Below, piece after piece: positions 16,788-24,289 of a stretch of 34,973 bases of DNA (its first letter is position 1; each line of letters opens with the position of its first letter). Below the pieces are notes generated by a model. The model saw only the letters and a list, made by a program, of their open reading frames with translations, searched no databases and was not told the origin of the DNA. Origin of the DNA: Candidatus Gastranaerophilales bacterium. Lineage in GTDB: Bacteria > Cyanobacteriota > Vampirovibrionia > Gastranaerophilales > Gastranaerophilaceae. Made by a program: the position numbers and the translations under genes. The stretch lies in NCBI GenBank assembly GCA_944325665.1, contig CALVAY010000018.1, forward strand, positions 1 through 34,973, given 5' to 3'.

Positions 16788-16826
16788 AAAAAACTTCCTC
16801 TGAAAGCTCAGAGGAAGAATTTTTTG
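16788..16826 (-). terminator. Terminator of the GH108 gene
   Basis: A perfect 10-base-pair stem (16794-16803 with 16808-16817) and 4-base loop. On the minus strand it is followed by TTTTTTATTTTTA. It lies about 20 bases beyond the stop of the GH108 gene. The A/T tracts on both sides could also act on the other strand. Confidence 0.85.
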
Positions 16827-16835
16827 TAATTATAA

Positions 16836-18755
16836 TTAAGCTATGTAGTTTTCGTATTTGTGGTTTGGATCAATAAAGCTGTAAACCTTGTTCCATCTGT
16901 TTTGCCAACCCTTTTCAAATACTGCTTGAGAAGGATTATTTGCAACAATACCGATATATTTTTGTTTTCTTACTTCCATAAATTTATCAACATCGCCGCC
17001 TGCTTGTGCGTCCATTTTTTGAGCTGCGCCTACACCGTGGTTAACGGCTGCATCAAATACTGCAAATGCATAAGCGCTGTCGCCTGCTTGCGCGTATTTG
17101 TCAGCTCCTGAAGCTTTATAGTAGTTATTGTAATAAATTTCTTTAACTTCTTCTTGCGTAATATTTCTTACATCGGCATTATTATCGCCTTTGTAGGCTC
17201 TGTATGTAGCTTCGGTAATACCGTAATTTGTAGCACCGCCGTTGTCGTTAGGGTGATCGCTAAATCCGCCTTCATATCCTAAAACTTGACCTAACATTTC
17301 ATCGAAATCGGCACTAAAGTTGCTTTCAGCTTGCTTGTTTTCAGAAGTTTGAATTTCGTCTTCAACCTTTTTCAATTCTTCTTGAGCTGTTTTTAATTCG
17401 CCTTGTACTTCGTTTAATTTTTCGGCTTTAATTTCTTCAACAGCAGCTTTTTTATCTTCGTAATTTTTAATTGCTTCTTTTGTTTCAGGTGAACAATTTT
17501 TTTCTATTTCTTTTTGTAATTCTTCTTTCTTTTTAGTTAAATCCTCTTTTTGTTCTTCCAATTTTTCTTTTTTATCGTTTAATTCTTCAAGCTTTTCTTC
17601 AAGCTCTTTGTTAGCTTCTTCTTGTTCTTTTATTTGTTTTTCAAGTGAAGATTTTCTTTCATTAATTTTCTTGTCAGATTCTTTGTCTTCTTCTTTGCCT
17701 GTGGGTTTTGCAAGTGAAGAAAGAGCAGATTTTAAAGAAGATAGCGTATTTTCACCTTTAGTTAAAGAGCTTTCGGTTTGAGAAATTTCACTTTCGCAAG
17801 CAGAAATTTCTTCCTCTTTTTTTACTAAATCATCATTTACCTTGGTGAATTCTTCTTTAGTTTCTTTGTTTATTTTTTCATCATTTTTAATTTGTTTTTC
17901 CATTTCTTCTTTTGCAGCTTTTTCATCTTCAATTGCTTGTTTTACTTCAGGATGAGTGCCGGCATTAATTTCTGAAATTTCTTTGTTGTATTCTTCAATT
18001 TTTTCTTCAAGTTCTTCTTTTGTTTGAGCAGGAGTTTTTACTTCTTTAGCTTGAGCATTTGAAGCACTGCTGCTTGCCTTTTTAGAATTTGATGAAGAAG
18101 GAGACCAAGACGAACCTGAAGCAGGTGCATATGATACTGAAGGAGCAGTATTTGTAGCTTTTTGCTTCAAGTTTTCAATTGTATCAAGAGCATCTTGGGT
18201 AATTTTACTAAATGCGTCCTGAAAGCCTTCAAACATTTTTTCAAACGGATTGTCCATAACGCTTTGACCGGCTTTGTCAACTAGAGCGGAAATATCATCA
18301 AGCGAAATGTTCAAATCATTATTATCAAGACCTTTGATTGAGTTTAAAAAATCTTTTGCTTCTTTATCCGATATTACGCCGTCGCCGTTAGCATCAATTA
18401 CTTGTGATAGCGTATCATCGGAATATATTTTATTTAAAATTGAATAAAAACCTGCATCTTCTTTTTCGCTGTCAATCTGTTTTTCAACACTTAAACCAGA
18501 TAAATCAAGATTTTCTAAATCTTTGTATGCCTTTGTAAAAACAGACTCATCAACGCCTGTTGAGCTTGTTAGGTAGTTTTTGAAGTTCTCACCTGATGCA
18601 AAAATATCAATATCGTTTAACTTTGCAGCCTCAACAAGAGAAGAGTCTAAAGAATTAACATAAGACTGCGCTTCGCTTAGTGTCTTAGCTTTATCTGTTG
18701 AATTGGTAGAATTTTTAAAATCAGTGATAAATTGTCTAATTTTTTCAAAACTCAT
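16836..18755 (-). CDS. Large EF-hand/coiled-coil protein with C-terminal GH108 lysozyme-like domain
   Basis: 639 residues in four parts. A helical N-terminus (1-110) is followed by a region with an EF-hand calcium loop DANGDGVISDKE (121-132) and a second degenerate one soon after. A Ser/Ala/Pro-rich linker (about 205-240) leads to a long, Glu/Lys-rich coiled coil (about 245-480). A GH108 N-acetylmuramidase-like domain (about 487-639) has catalytic-type E495 in GYEGGFSDHPNDNGGATNYG. I see no signal peptide or membrane helix, so export would need another route (holin-like, type I or lysis). A ribosome site GAGAGG precedes ATG 18755. It could be an autolysin or a secreted, cell-wall-active toxin. 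Confidence 0.82.
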   Translation of the reverse strand: MSFEKIRQFITDFKNSTNSTDKAKTLSEAQSYVNSLDSSLVEAAKLNDIDIFASGENFKNYLTSSTGVDESVFTKAYKDLENLDLSGLSVEKQIDSEKEDAGFYSILNKIYSDDTLSQVIDANGDGVISDKEAKDFLNSIKGLDNNDLNISLDDISALVDKAGQSVMDNPFEKMFEGFQDAFSKITQDALDTIENLKQKATNTAPSVSYAPASGSSWSPSSSNSKKASSSASNAQAKEVKTPAQTKEELEEKIEEYNKEISEINAGTHPEVKQAIEDEKAAKEEMEKQIKNDEKINKETKEEFTKVNDDLVKKEEEISACESEISQTESSLTKGENTLSSLKSALSSLAKPTGKEEDKESDKKINERKSSLEKQIKEQEEANKELEEKLEELNDKKEKLEEQKEDLTKKKEELQKEIEKNCSPETKEAIKNYEDKKAAVEEIKAEKLNEVQGELKTAQEELKKVEDEIQTSENKQAESNFSADFDEMLGQVLGYEGGFSDHPNDNGGATNYGITEATYRAYKGDNNADVRNITQEEVKEIYYNNYYKASGADKYAQAGDSAYAFAVFDAAVNHGVGAAQKMDAQAGGDVDKFMEVRKQKYIGIVANNPSQAVFEKGWQNRWNKVYSFIDPNHKYENYIA

Positions 18756-18839
18756 ATTTTATCCTCTCTTGTTGTATATATAAAAAGTATATACTCATAA
18801 AAAAATTGACATATTTTATATATACTGTGTAATATTTCT

Positions 18840-19499
18840 TTACAAATTCAAAAGAGAGGAGATAATGCCGTAAACCTCAGCTGTATTATCTGCAATAATT
18901 TTATTATTTTCTTCTAAAACATTTTTTGCGCAATACCCCCAAGTTACGCTAATACAGGGAATATTGGCATTTTTCGCCGTTTGAATATCAACAAGAGAAT
19001 CGCCAATAAATACTGCATTATTAACATCCGAACCTAATATTTCTAAAATATCCATAACGCCCTTCTCATTTGGCTTTTTAGGGCAATTAGGGCGTTCTCC
19101 TATTGCGCATTGAACATAATTTTTAAAATATTTGTTCACTAAATCTTTTACGGCAGAGTCAATTTTATTTGAATTTATTGCAATCAGGCAACCTTTTTGT
19201 TTTAAATCACCCAAAAGTTCAATTATACCGACGTAGGGTTTTGTGTTATTTTGAGAATTTTTTTGGTAATAAGGGACAAAGATTTCAAGACATTTTTGCA
19301 CGGTATCCTCTGAAACATCTTGCGGCAGGGCCCTTTCAATTAATTTTTTAATGCCGTTACCTACAAAACTTCTTACTTCGTCAATCGTTCTTTTTTTATA
19401 ACCCAACTTTTCAAGAGAGTAGTTTAAGCTAAGGTATAAATCCTCTAAAGTATAAAGCAGTGTTCCGTCTAAATCAAATATAGCGCATTTTTTAGGCAT
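18840..19499 (-). CDS. gph: HAD-superfamily phosphatase, phosphoglycolate-phosphatase-like
   Basis: 219 residues with HAD motif I FDLDGTLL (D9 nucleophile, D11 acid/base), motif II INSNK (about 105), and motif III/IV with the conserved Lys in PKKPNEKG and GDSLVDIQTA. The cap and length match phosphoglycolate phosphatase/PPase-like HAD proteins that dephosphorylate 2-phosphoglycolate or similar metabolites. AAGGAA precedes ATG 19499. It lies alone between the GH108 gene and a divergent small gene. Substrate is assigned by family only. Confidence 0.85.
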   Translation of the reverse strand: MPKKCAIFDLDGTLLYTLEDLYLSLNYSLEKLGYKKRTIDEVRSFVGNGIKKLIERALPQDVSEDTVQKCLEIFVPYYQKNSQNNTKPYVGIIELLGDLKQKGCLIAINSNKIDSAVKDLVNKYFKNYVQCAIGERPNCPKKPNEKGVMDILEILGSDVNNAVFIGDSLVDIQTAKNANIPCISVTWGYCAKNVLEENNKIIADNTAEVYGIISSLLNL

Positions 19500-19540
19500 T
19501 TTATAAATTCCTTTTTAAGGTTTTTATATATAAATTATAT

Positions 19541-19569
19541 TTGCATATTTTTATAAAAAAATATAAAAT
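19541..19569 (+). promoter_or_regulatory. Candidate sigma-70 promoter for the small membrane peptide gene
   Basis: TTGCAT (19541-19546), a 17-base spacer and TAAAAT (19564-19569). The surrounding DNA is nearly pure A/T, so chance matches are easy. Confidence 0.4.
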
Positions 19570-19603
19570 TACTTATATATTATATCCAAAAAAGAAGATA
19601 ATT

Positions 19604-19756
19604 ATGAAAACTTTGAGTAAGGGTAAAATTATTAATTTTATTTCAATTATCACAACAATTTGCATGTTTGCTTTTGCAATGATTTTTATTTTTGACAGGG
19701 CAGATGATAAATATATTTTTCAAACTGCAAAAAGAATTAAGCATCAGGCAAGGTAA
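19604..19756 (+). CDS. Small single-helix membrane peptide, unknown function
   Basis: 50 residues from ATG 19604: a basic N-terminus, one membrane helix (about residues 11-29) and a charged C-terminus. An AGAAG stretch lies about 8 bases upstream. The open frame extends back to a TTG at 19541, but that codon is the likely -35 box. No homologue recognised. The prediction rests on a plausible promoter, a ribosome-site-like stretch and a helix, so it is tentative. Confidence 0.45.
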   Translation: MKTLSKGKIINFISIITTICMFAFAMIFIFDRADDKYIFQTAKRIKHQAR

Positions 19757-19816
19757 TTTGTGTCCTATTTTTAAAACTTTGCAAAAACCAATAAATTAAA
19801 TCATAATAGTTTTTGT

Positions 19817-20884
19817 ATGAAAAAAATTAAACTCAATTCTAAAATAAAATCTGTTGCAATATACGGTGCAAACCTAAGCGGATACGCTTTTAAGCATTTT
19901 TTAGAAAGTAATTACCCAAAAGTTAAAATTGAATATTTTATAGATTTTAATGCGCAAAATTCTAATAAATTTGAAGAAATAGAGGTAATTTCACCTGAAG
20001 ATTTTATTAAAAAAGAAAACAAACCTGATATGACAATAATTGCACCATACAGACAAAGTGCAAATATAGAGCTTATTTTAAGGTCATACGGGGTTAGTAA
20101 TTTACTTGTTCTTGAAAAAGATTTCGAGGCAAAATATGTTGCAGGTTTTTTAAAAAACAAAAAAGAAAAGTTGCTGTTCACTAAACTGTATTTAGCCTTA
20201 AAAGAGGGGTCAAAAAACCTTGATTTTATTAATAATATTGACATAAATACACACGGCGAAAGCAGTTCAAGACAGTATCTTGATTTTATTAAAAAAGACA
20301 AAATTAAAAATGCGCTCGACTGCGGCGGGCTAAACGGCTATACCAGCCTTGTTTTTGAAAAGGAATTTAAAAATGTGGAAAATATTTTCTGCTTTGAGCC
20401 TTTATACGATGATTTCAAAGATTATATTCAATGCTTAGATAAAAAAAGCACCTTATACAGCGAAATTATTGAAAAATCAGGAAAAATAAGAATTATTAAA
20501 AAGGGCGTATGGGATAAAGCCGAAACTTTAAAATTCTTTAAAAATATCAAAAATCCAACTGCTTCAAGCGCAAATATAAGGGCGCAAAAAGAGAATTTAT
20601 ACGAGCAAGAGATTCAAGCAATAAGCATTGACGACTTTAGGGATGAAAATAAGCTTAAAATTGATTTTATTAAAATGGATATTGAGGGTGCCGAGCTAAA
20701 GGCGCTTATGGGTGCGAAAAAAACTATAAGGGAAGACCGCCCACAGCTTGCAATAAGCATATATCACAGCTTGAGCGATTTTATTAAAATTCCTTGCTAC
20801 CTTAAATCAATTTGCAAAAACTATGCTTTTCACTTTGGGCATTACTCAAAAACACAATGCGAAAGCGTTTTTTACGCGGTTTAA
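19817..20884 (+). CDS. FkbM-family SAM-dependent methyltransferase
   Basis: 355 residues. The N-terminal Rossmann-like domain (about 10-110) starts SVAIYGANLSGYAFKHFLE, a nucleotide-binding pattern seen in PglD-like or sugar-modifying fusions. The C-terminal FkbM methyltransferase domain (about 155-350) has the SAM-type motif ALDCGGLNGYTSLVF, the acidic FCFEPLY and the signature FIKMDIEGAELKALMGA. Such proteins O-methylate sugars of surface glycans or small metabolites in the cytoplasm. There are no glycan genes next to it. The ribosome site is weak. The family is clear, the substrate is not. Confidence 0.85.
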   Translation: MKKIKLNSKIKSVAIYGANLSGYAFKHFLESNYPKVKIEYFIDFNAQNSNKFEEIEVISPEDFIKKENKPDMTIIAPYRQSANIELILRSYGVSNLLVLEKDFEAKYVAGFLKNKKEKLLFTKLYLALKEGSKNLDFINNIDINTHGESSSRQYLDFIKKDKIKNALDCGGLNGYTSLVFEKEFKNVENIFCFEPLYDDFKDYIQCLDKKSTLYSEIIEKSGKIRIIKKGVWDKAETLKFFKNIKNPTASSANIRAQKENLYEQEIQAISIDDFRDENKLKIDFIKMDIEGAELKALMGAKKTIREDRPQLAISIYHSLSDFIKIPCYLKSICKNYAFHFGHYSKTQCESVFYAV

Positions 20885-21060
20885 GAACTGGTTGTTATAA
20901 TATTTTCTGCATGAGAACAGTTTAAATATGAGATCTTATGTACACCGATAAATCAAGCCACCCGCCTTCATATTATAAATACATAGGTTTAATTTTAGGG
21001 GTAACACTTTTCAATTACAAAAAGAGGACTCCAAAATAATTTGAAATCCCCTTTATTTAC
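20885..21060. other. Intergenic stretch left of the integrated element
   Basis: Outside the element, between the FkbM gene and the tRNA remnant. It contains TATAAT at 20895-20900 without a matching -35 box. A 33-codon frame (20938-21039) runs into the tRNA terminator hairpin and has no clear ribosome site, so I do not call it a gene. This was the downstream flank of tRNA-fMet before insertion. Confidence 0.5.
21018..21054 (-). terminator. Ancestral terminator of tRNA-fMet, now separated from its gene by the element
   Basis: On the minus strand a 14-pair stem (21041-21054 with 21024-21037 approximately, four G-U pairs or fewer) is followed by UUUUUG. It lies directly beyond the displaced tRNA 3' half, as expected if it once terminated tRNA-fMet. 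Confidence 0.65.
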
Positions 21061-21106
21061 TTGGTTGCGGGAGCTGGATTTGAACCAACGACCTTCGGGT
21101 TATGAG
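21061..21106 (-). pseudogene. Displaced 3' half of tRNA-fMet (distal attachment site)
   Basis: Identical over 46 bases to 28870-28915, from the anticodon loop (CTCATAA) through the encoded CCA plus one base. It lacks the 5' half, so it is not a functional tRNA. It marks the far end of the element; sequence then diverges (TTGAGA here, CCCGAC in the intact gene). Confidence 0.95.
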
Positions 21107-21224
21107 TTGAGAAATTTACTTTTTGCAATTTTTAGCAATATATCCCAAACTCTATTATTATAAATGTTTTAGCTATTTTAAATCAATTAATTTTTAATAA
21201 TTTTTAGTAGTTTTTTGTAAAAAA

Positions 21225-21246
21225 GTTGAATTATTGTTGAATTATT
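21225..21246. repeat. Tandem 11-bp repeats, candidate integrase arm sites (distal end)
   Basis: Two perfect, adjacent copies of GTTGAATTATT (21225-21235 and 21236-21246), spaced one helical turn and ending next to the stop of the first gene. The same repeat occurs near the other end of the element in the same orientation, as expected for arm-type binding sites of a tyrosine integrase. Confidence 0.6.
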
Positions 21247-21528
21247 TTATGTAAAATTTTTTTGTATATCCTCAATATACTCTTCACCCCTTAATGTCAA
21301 ATAATCCTCTGGTATAGTTGTAAAAAAGTTCTGCCCTATACCTCTTTTAGCTACTATATGCGTATAACCTAGTGTATTCAATTCATTTATAACCTCAATC
21401 ATACCGCTTACATCTTTTCTTATAAGTTCCTTAACTCCTTGATTTACTTCTAGTAATGTTTTGTTATTCTGCTTTGAGTTATATAGCAAATTTAACAATT
21501 CGTTTGTATATTCTTGACGTTTACCCAT
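21247..21528 (-). CDS. Small winged-helix-like protein of unknown function
   Basis: 93 residues. The arrangement of helices followed by a likely beta-wing (GYTHIVAKRGIGQNFFTTIP) and LTLRGEEYIEDI at the end is like small phage winged-helix proteins. It is encoded 4 bases behind an XRE regulator, so the two should be made together. It could be a co-regulator or a toxin-antitoxin-like partner; I cannot decide. Ribosome site AGGAT before ATG 21528. The last gene before the distal attachment site. Confidence 0.6.
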   Translation of the reverse strand: MGKRQEYTNELLNLLYNSKQNNKTLLEVNQGVKELIRKDVSGMIEVINELNTLGYTHIVAKRGIGQNFFTTIPEDYLTLRGEEYIEDIQKNFT

Positions 21529-21532
21529 AATC

Positions 21533-21874
21533 CTATCCCTTAATTTCCTTATTATATTTCTTTATCGACTCTATGAAATTTAAAAATAACTCTAACTCGG
21601 CATTATTAGAAGAATACACTTCTTTAATAATCTTATCCCTATTCGTATTTTTGTTTTCTTCAACTTGAAACCCAAACTCTGATAGCGGAACATTTAAAAC
21701 ATCTATTAATTTAAAAAATGTTTCAAGACTAGGCATAAAAACACCTCTTTCCAGTTTTCCATAGTGTTTTTCTGCAATTCCTATCTTTTCCGATAGTTCT
21801 TCTTGGGTTAATTTCGCCTTTTTTCTATATTCTTTAAATTTTTTGCCTAAAAATTCCTTGTCGTAAAATATCAT
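21533..21874 (-). CDS. XRE-family helix-turn-helix regulator
   Basis: 113 residues. The HTH_3 domain (about 9-65) contains YRKKAKLTQEELSEKIGIAEKHYGKLERG, read in two parts: the LTQEELSEKIG helix pair and recognition helix EKHYGKLERG. The C-terminal tail is acidic and helical. GAGGT precedes ATG 21874. It is divergent from the nuclease operon, 152 bases away, a layout typical of a regulator controlling a possibly harmful neighbour (compare restriction-modification controller proteins). It differs clearly from the element's main repressor. Confidence 0.85.
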   Translation of the reverse strand: MIFYDKEFLGKKFKEYRKKAKLTQEELSEKIGIAEKHYGKLERGVFMPSLETFFKLIDVLNVPLSEFGFQVEENKNTNRDKIIKEVYSSNNAELELFLNFIESIKKYNKEIKG

Positions 21875-22026
21875 AGGGTTGTACCTCGCTATTTTTCTTA
21901 AAATAGAATATTTATGACTACTTTTTAACTCTCTTTCTATTCCTTAACTCAAATAAGGTATATTTATATTCCTTTTTGTGTTAATATCCTGTTGAGGTAG
22001 TTAAAAAATAATGAGGTATTTGCTAT

Positions 22027-23082
22027 ATGGAATTTATTGAAAAGATTAACCAGCTAAAGGAACGCTGTTCGGCTATGAAAGACAGCTTGCAAACAGAGGA
22101 AGCAACAAAAAACGCATTAATTATGCCTTTTATTAATGCTCTTGGGTATGATGTTTTTAACCCTATAGAAGTTGTACCTGAATATATTGCGGATGTCGGA
22201 GTTAAAAAAGGTGAAAAGGTTGATTACGCAATATTAAAAGATAATAAACCGATAATACTCATTGAGTGCAAGAAAGTTGATAATAAATCTTTAGATATTA
22301 AAAAACACGCAACTCAACTTATAAGATATTTTAGCGTTACTGACGCAAAGTTTATAATTTTATCAAATGGCATTGTATATAAATTCTTTTCTGATATTGA
22401 ATCTGCTGGCAAATTAGATAATGAACCGTTTTTTACCTTTAACTTATTAGATTTCAAAGAAAATCAGATAGAAACCCTCTCTGAATTTTGCAAAGAAAAT
22501 TTTGATATAGAAAAAGCATTTTCAAACGCAGGTGATTTAAAGTATATCAAGCAATTTGAAGAAGTTATTGAAAATGAATACAGACAGCCCAGCGATGATT
22601 TTATAAGGTATTTAATAAATAAATCTGGAGTTTGTGAAGGTCGCATTACCGATAGAATTATTGAAAAACATAAAAATACTACCATAGAAGCATTTAATCT
22701 CTTTATGTCAAAAGTAATGAAAACATCCCTCGATTTTAATTTAAGCTCCAAACAAGAAACTAAAGAAACAAAAAACGAAATTATAACGACCCTTGAAGAA
22801 TTAGAAGGCTACGCAATAGTAAAAAGTCTTTTAAATGGTGTTGTTGATACAAAAAGAATAACATATAGAGATAATGCAAGCTATTTTAATGTTTTGTTAG
22901 ATGATAATATAAGAAAAACTATATGTAGACTATATTTTAACCGCTCTCAAAAATATATAGCATTTGTAAAAGATAAAAAAGAAGAAAAAATTGCTATTAA
23001 TTCTATTGATGATATATTTAATTTTTCCGAACAGATAAAAGAAAAAATTAATGAAATATTGGCTGTACAATCAAGTAATTAA
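22027..23082 (+). CDS. PD-(D/E)XK nuclease of the HsdR-N / predicted type IV restriction family
   Basis: 351 residues. The N-terminal nuclease domain (about 20-160) shows the PD-(D/E)XK core: D66 in KVDYAIL, then E80-C-K82 in ILIECKKVD, and the Gln of HATQLIRYF. This matches the HsdR N-terminal type 2 domain found in standalone predicted type IV restriction enzymes (COG2810-like). The C-terminal part (about 175-351) ends in a beta-rich domain with YIAFVKDKKEEK and may bind DNA. No methyltransferase is adjacent, so it would act on modified or foreign DNA, or under another control. GAGGT is about 10 bases upstream. The two next genes follow at 11 bases and then 5-11 bases. Confidence 0.8.
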   Translation: MEFIEKINQLKERCSAMKDSLQTEEATKNALIMPFINALGYDVFNPIEVVPEYIADVGVKKGEKVDYAILKDNKPIILIECKKVDNKSLDIKKHATQLIRYFSVTDAKFIILSNGIVYKFFSDIESAGKLDNEPFFTFNLLDFKENQIETLSEFCKENFDIEKAFSNAGDLKYIKQFEEVIENEYRQPSDDFIRYLINKSGVCEGRITDRIIEKHKNTTIEAFNLFMSKVMKTSLDFNLSSKQETKETKNEIITTLEELEGYAIVKSLLNGVVDTKRITYRDNASYFNVLLDDNIRKTICRLYFNRSQKYIAFVKDKKEEKIAINSIDDIFNFSEQIKEKINEILAVQSSN

Positions 23083-23093
23083 GGAGGTATATA

Positions 23094-23408
23094 ATGTATT
23101 GTAAGAATTGTGGAAAAGAAATAGATGATAAAGCGGCAATATGCGTTCATTGTGGTGTACCAACTGGGAATTCGGCATATACTCTAGGTAACAAAAATTG
23201 GGTAACTGCTTTGTTGCTATGTTTATTTTTGGGTGGGATGGGTGCTCATAGGTTTTACACTGGACACACAGGAACAGCTATTTTGCAATTAATTTTAACG
23301 TTCTCCTTTTTTGGTCTTATAATTTCAGCACCTTGGGCTTTGATAGATTTAATTTATATAATATGCGGTAAGTTTAAAACCAGTGATGGTTATGAACTTT
23401 CAAGATAG
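23094..23408 (+). CDS. Zinc-ribbon plus TM2-domain membrane protein
   Basis: 104 residues. An N-terminal zinc ribbon (CKNCGKEIDDKAAICVHCG; C3, C6, C17, C20 region) is followed by a TM2 domain: two helices (about 36-50 and 60-90) with the conserved FLGGMGAHRFYTGHTG between them. TM2 proteins are small membrane proteins of poorly known role. AAGGAGG precedes the ATG. It is in one transcript with the nuclease and a second zinc-ribbon protein, so it probably belongs to the same cargo module. Confidence 0.85.
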   Translation: MYCKNCGKEIDDKAAICVHCGVPTGNSAYTLGNKNWVTALLLCLFLGGMGAHRFYTGHTGTAILQLILTFSFFGLIISAPWALIDLIYIICGKFKTSDGYELSR

Positions 23409-23419
23409 GAGGAATGAAA

Positions 23420-23902
23420 ATGTTTTGTCCAAATTGCGGAAAAGAGATTGACGATAAAGCCGTTATGTGCCCTTATTGTCAGAAAGAATTAATAATAAAA
23501 TCTAAAAACAATATTGGTAGAAATATTGCTGTAGGTTGTCTTACACCAGTAATAATTCTAATTTTAATGGCAACAATTCCATCTTTTATGGAGGATGGCT
23601 CCAATAATTCAATAAACAACAAGACAAAATCAAAGCCAAAATTAGAAGTATTGAATTCGCATAATTGTAATATATCGTCATACGGCGGTAGGGCTATTTG
23701 TGGAACCGTTATAAACAATACAGATAGAACATACGGATATGCACAAATTCAAATTAATCTGTACGACAAAAATGGAACACAAATCGGAAGTACAATGGAT
23801 AATATAAATAACCTAGCTCCACATACCAAATGGGATTTTAAAGCTATGGTTGTCGAAGATAGAGCTGATAACTACAAAATCATTGATGTATCAGGATTTT
23901 AA
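23420..23902 (+). CDS. Zinc-ribbon, single-helix protein with FxLYD-like C-terminal domain
   Basis: 160 residues from ATG 23420, chosen because AGGAGG (23407-23412) sits 7 bases before it and only one base before the alternative ATG 23414. A zinc ribbon CPNCGKEIDDKAVMCPYC starts the protein, nearly identical in pattern to the gene before it. One membrane helix (about 32-50), then an extracytoplasmic beta domain with GTVINNTDRTYGYAQIQINL and YDKNGTQIGS, matching FxLYD domains. It may sense or bind an envelope partner. It converges on the packaging-like genes with a 7-base gap and no visible terminator. Confidence 0.8.
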   Translation: MFCPNCGKEIDDKAVMCPYCQKELIIKSKNNIGRNIAVGCLTPVIILILMATIPSFMEDGSNNSINNKTKSKPKLEVLNSHNCNISSYGGRAICGTVINNTDRTYGYAQIQINLYDKNGTQIGSTMDNINNLAPHTKWDFKAMVVEDRADNYKIIDVSGF

Positions 23903-23909
23903 TTAATAT

Positions 23910-24287
23910 TTATCTTGTTTGTTTCGCTATAATACCAGCTACAATTTGCTGTGCTTTGGTTTTAGCTTCAAGTGTTGGTGATAAACTCATTGTCTTTTCA
24001 ATGGGTTTTTCACCTATTGTATTTTGTATAAATTCAACCGCCTTTAAATCGCCTGAAAGAGCCTTTTTAACAACTTGAACCATAATAGCTTCTTTTGTGC
24101 TTTTTAACATTCCTGATTGTTTTAAATCCTGTGATAATAAGATTTCTAATATCTCACGCATTTTGCGTTTTTCTAATCTGACTATTCCTGATTTTTTCCC
24201 GCCTTGTTTTGCAATCAACCTCTGTTCATTCACTGTTAATTTATTAAAAGGTTTTAAATTTTCAACTTTAGGCTGTTTATTTGACAT
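23910..24287 (-). CDS. Small phage-type protein, packaging (TerS-like) candidate, copy 2
   Basis: 125 residues, basic and helical. It shares with its upstream neighbour an N-terminal PFN(K/E)L segment, GGxKSxxVRxE(K/R)(K/R) near residues 29-42 and the xIGEKP motif (about 91-95), so the two arose by duplication. The pattern resembles small phage-borne proteins often found near terminase genes, but I cannot place it in a named family. A TerS-like packaging role would fit the satellite layout. AGGAG precedes ATG 24287. Only 2 bases separate the two genes. Confidence 0.6.
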   Translation of the reverse strand: MSNKQPKVENLKPFNKLTVNEQRLIAKQGGKKSGIVRLEKRKMREILEILLSQDLKQSGMLKSTKEAIMVQVVKKALSGDLKAVEFIQNTIGEKPIEKTMSLSPTLEAKTKAQQIVAGIIAKQTR

Positions 24288-24289
24288 TC

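Noticed and set aside
18806-18835. TTGACA with TAATAT on the + strand as a promoter
   Set aside because: It points into genes on the opposite strand and no + strand gene follows; probably chance in A/T-rich DNA.
20938-21039. 33-codon frame beginning MYTDKSSHPPSYYKY
   Set aside because: No clear ribosome site, and its 3' end coincides with the tRNA terminator hairpin; too weak to call a gene.
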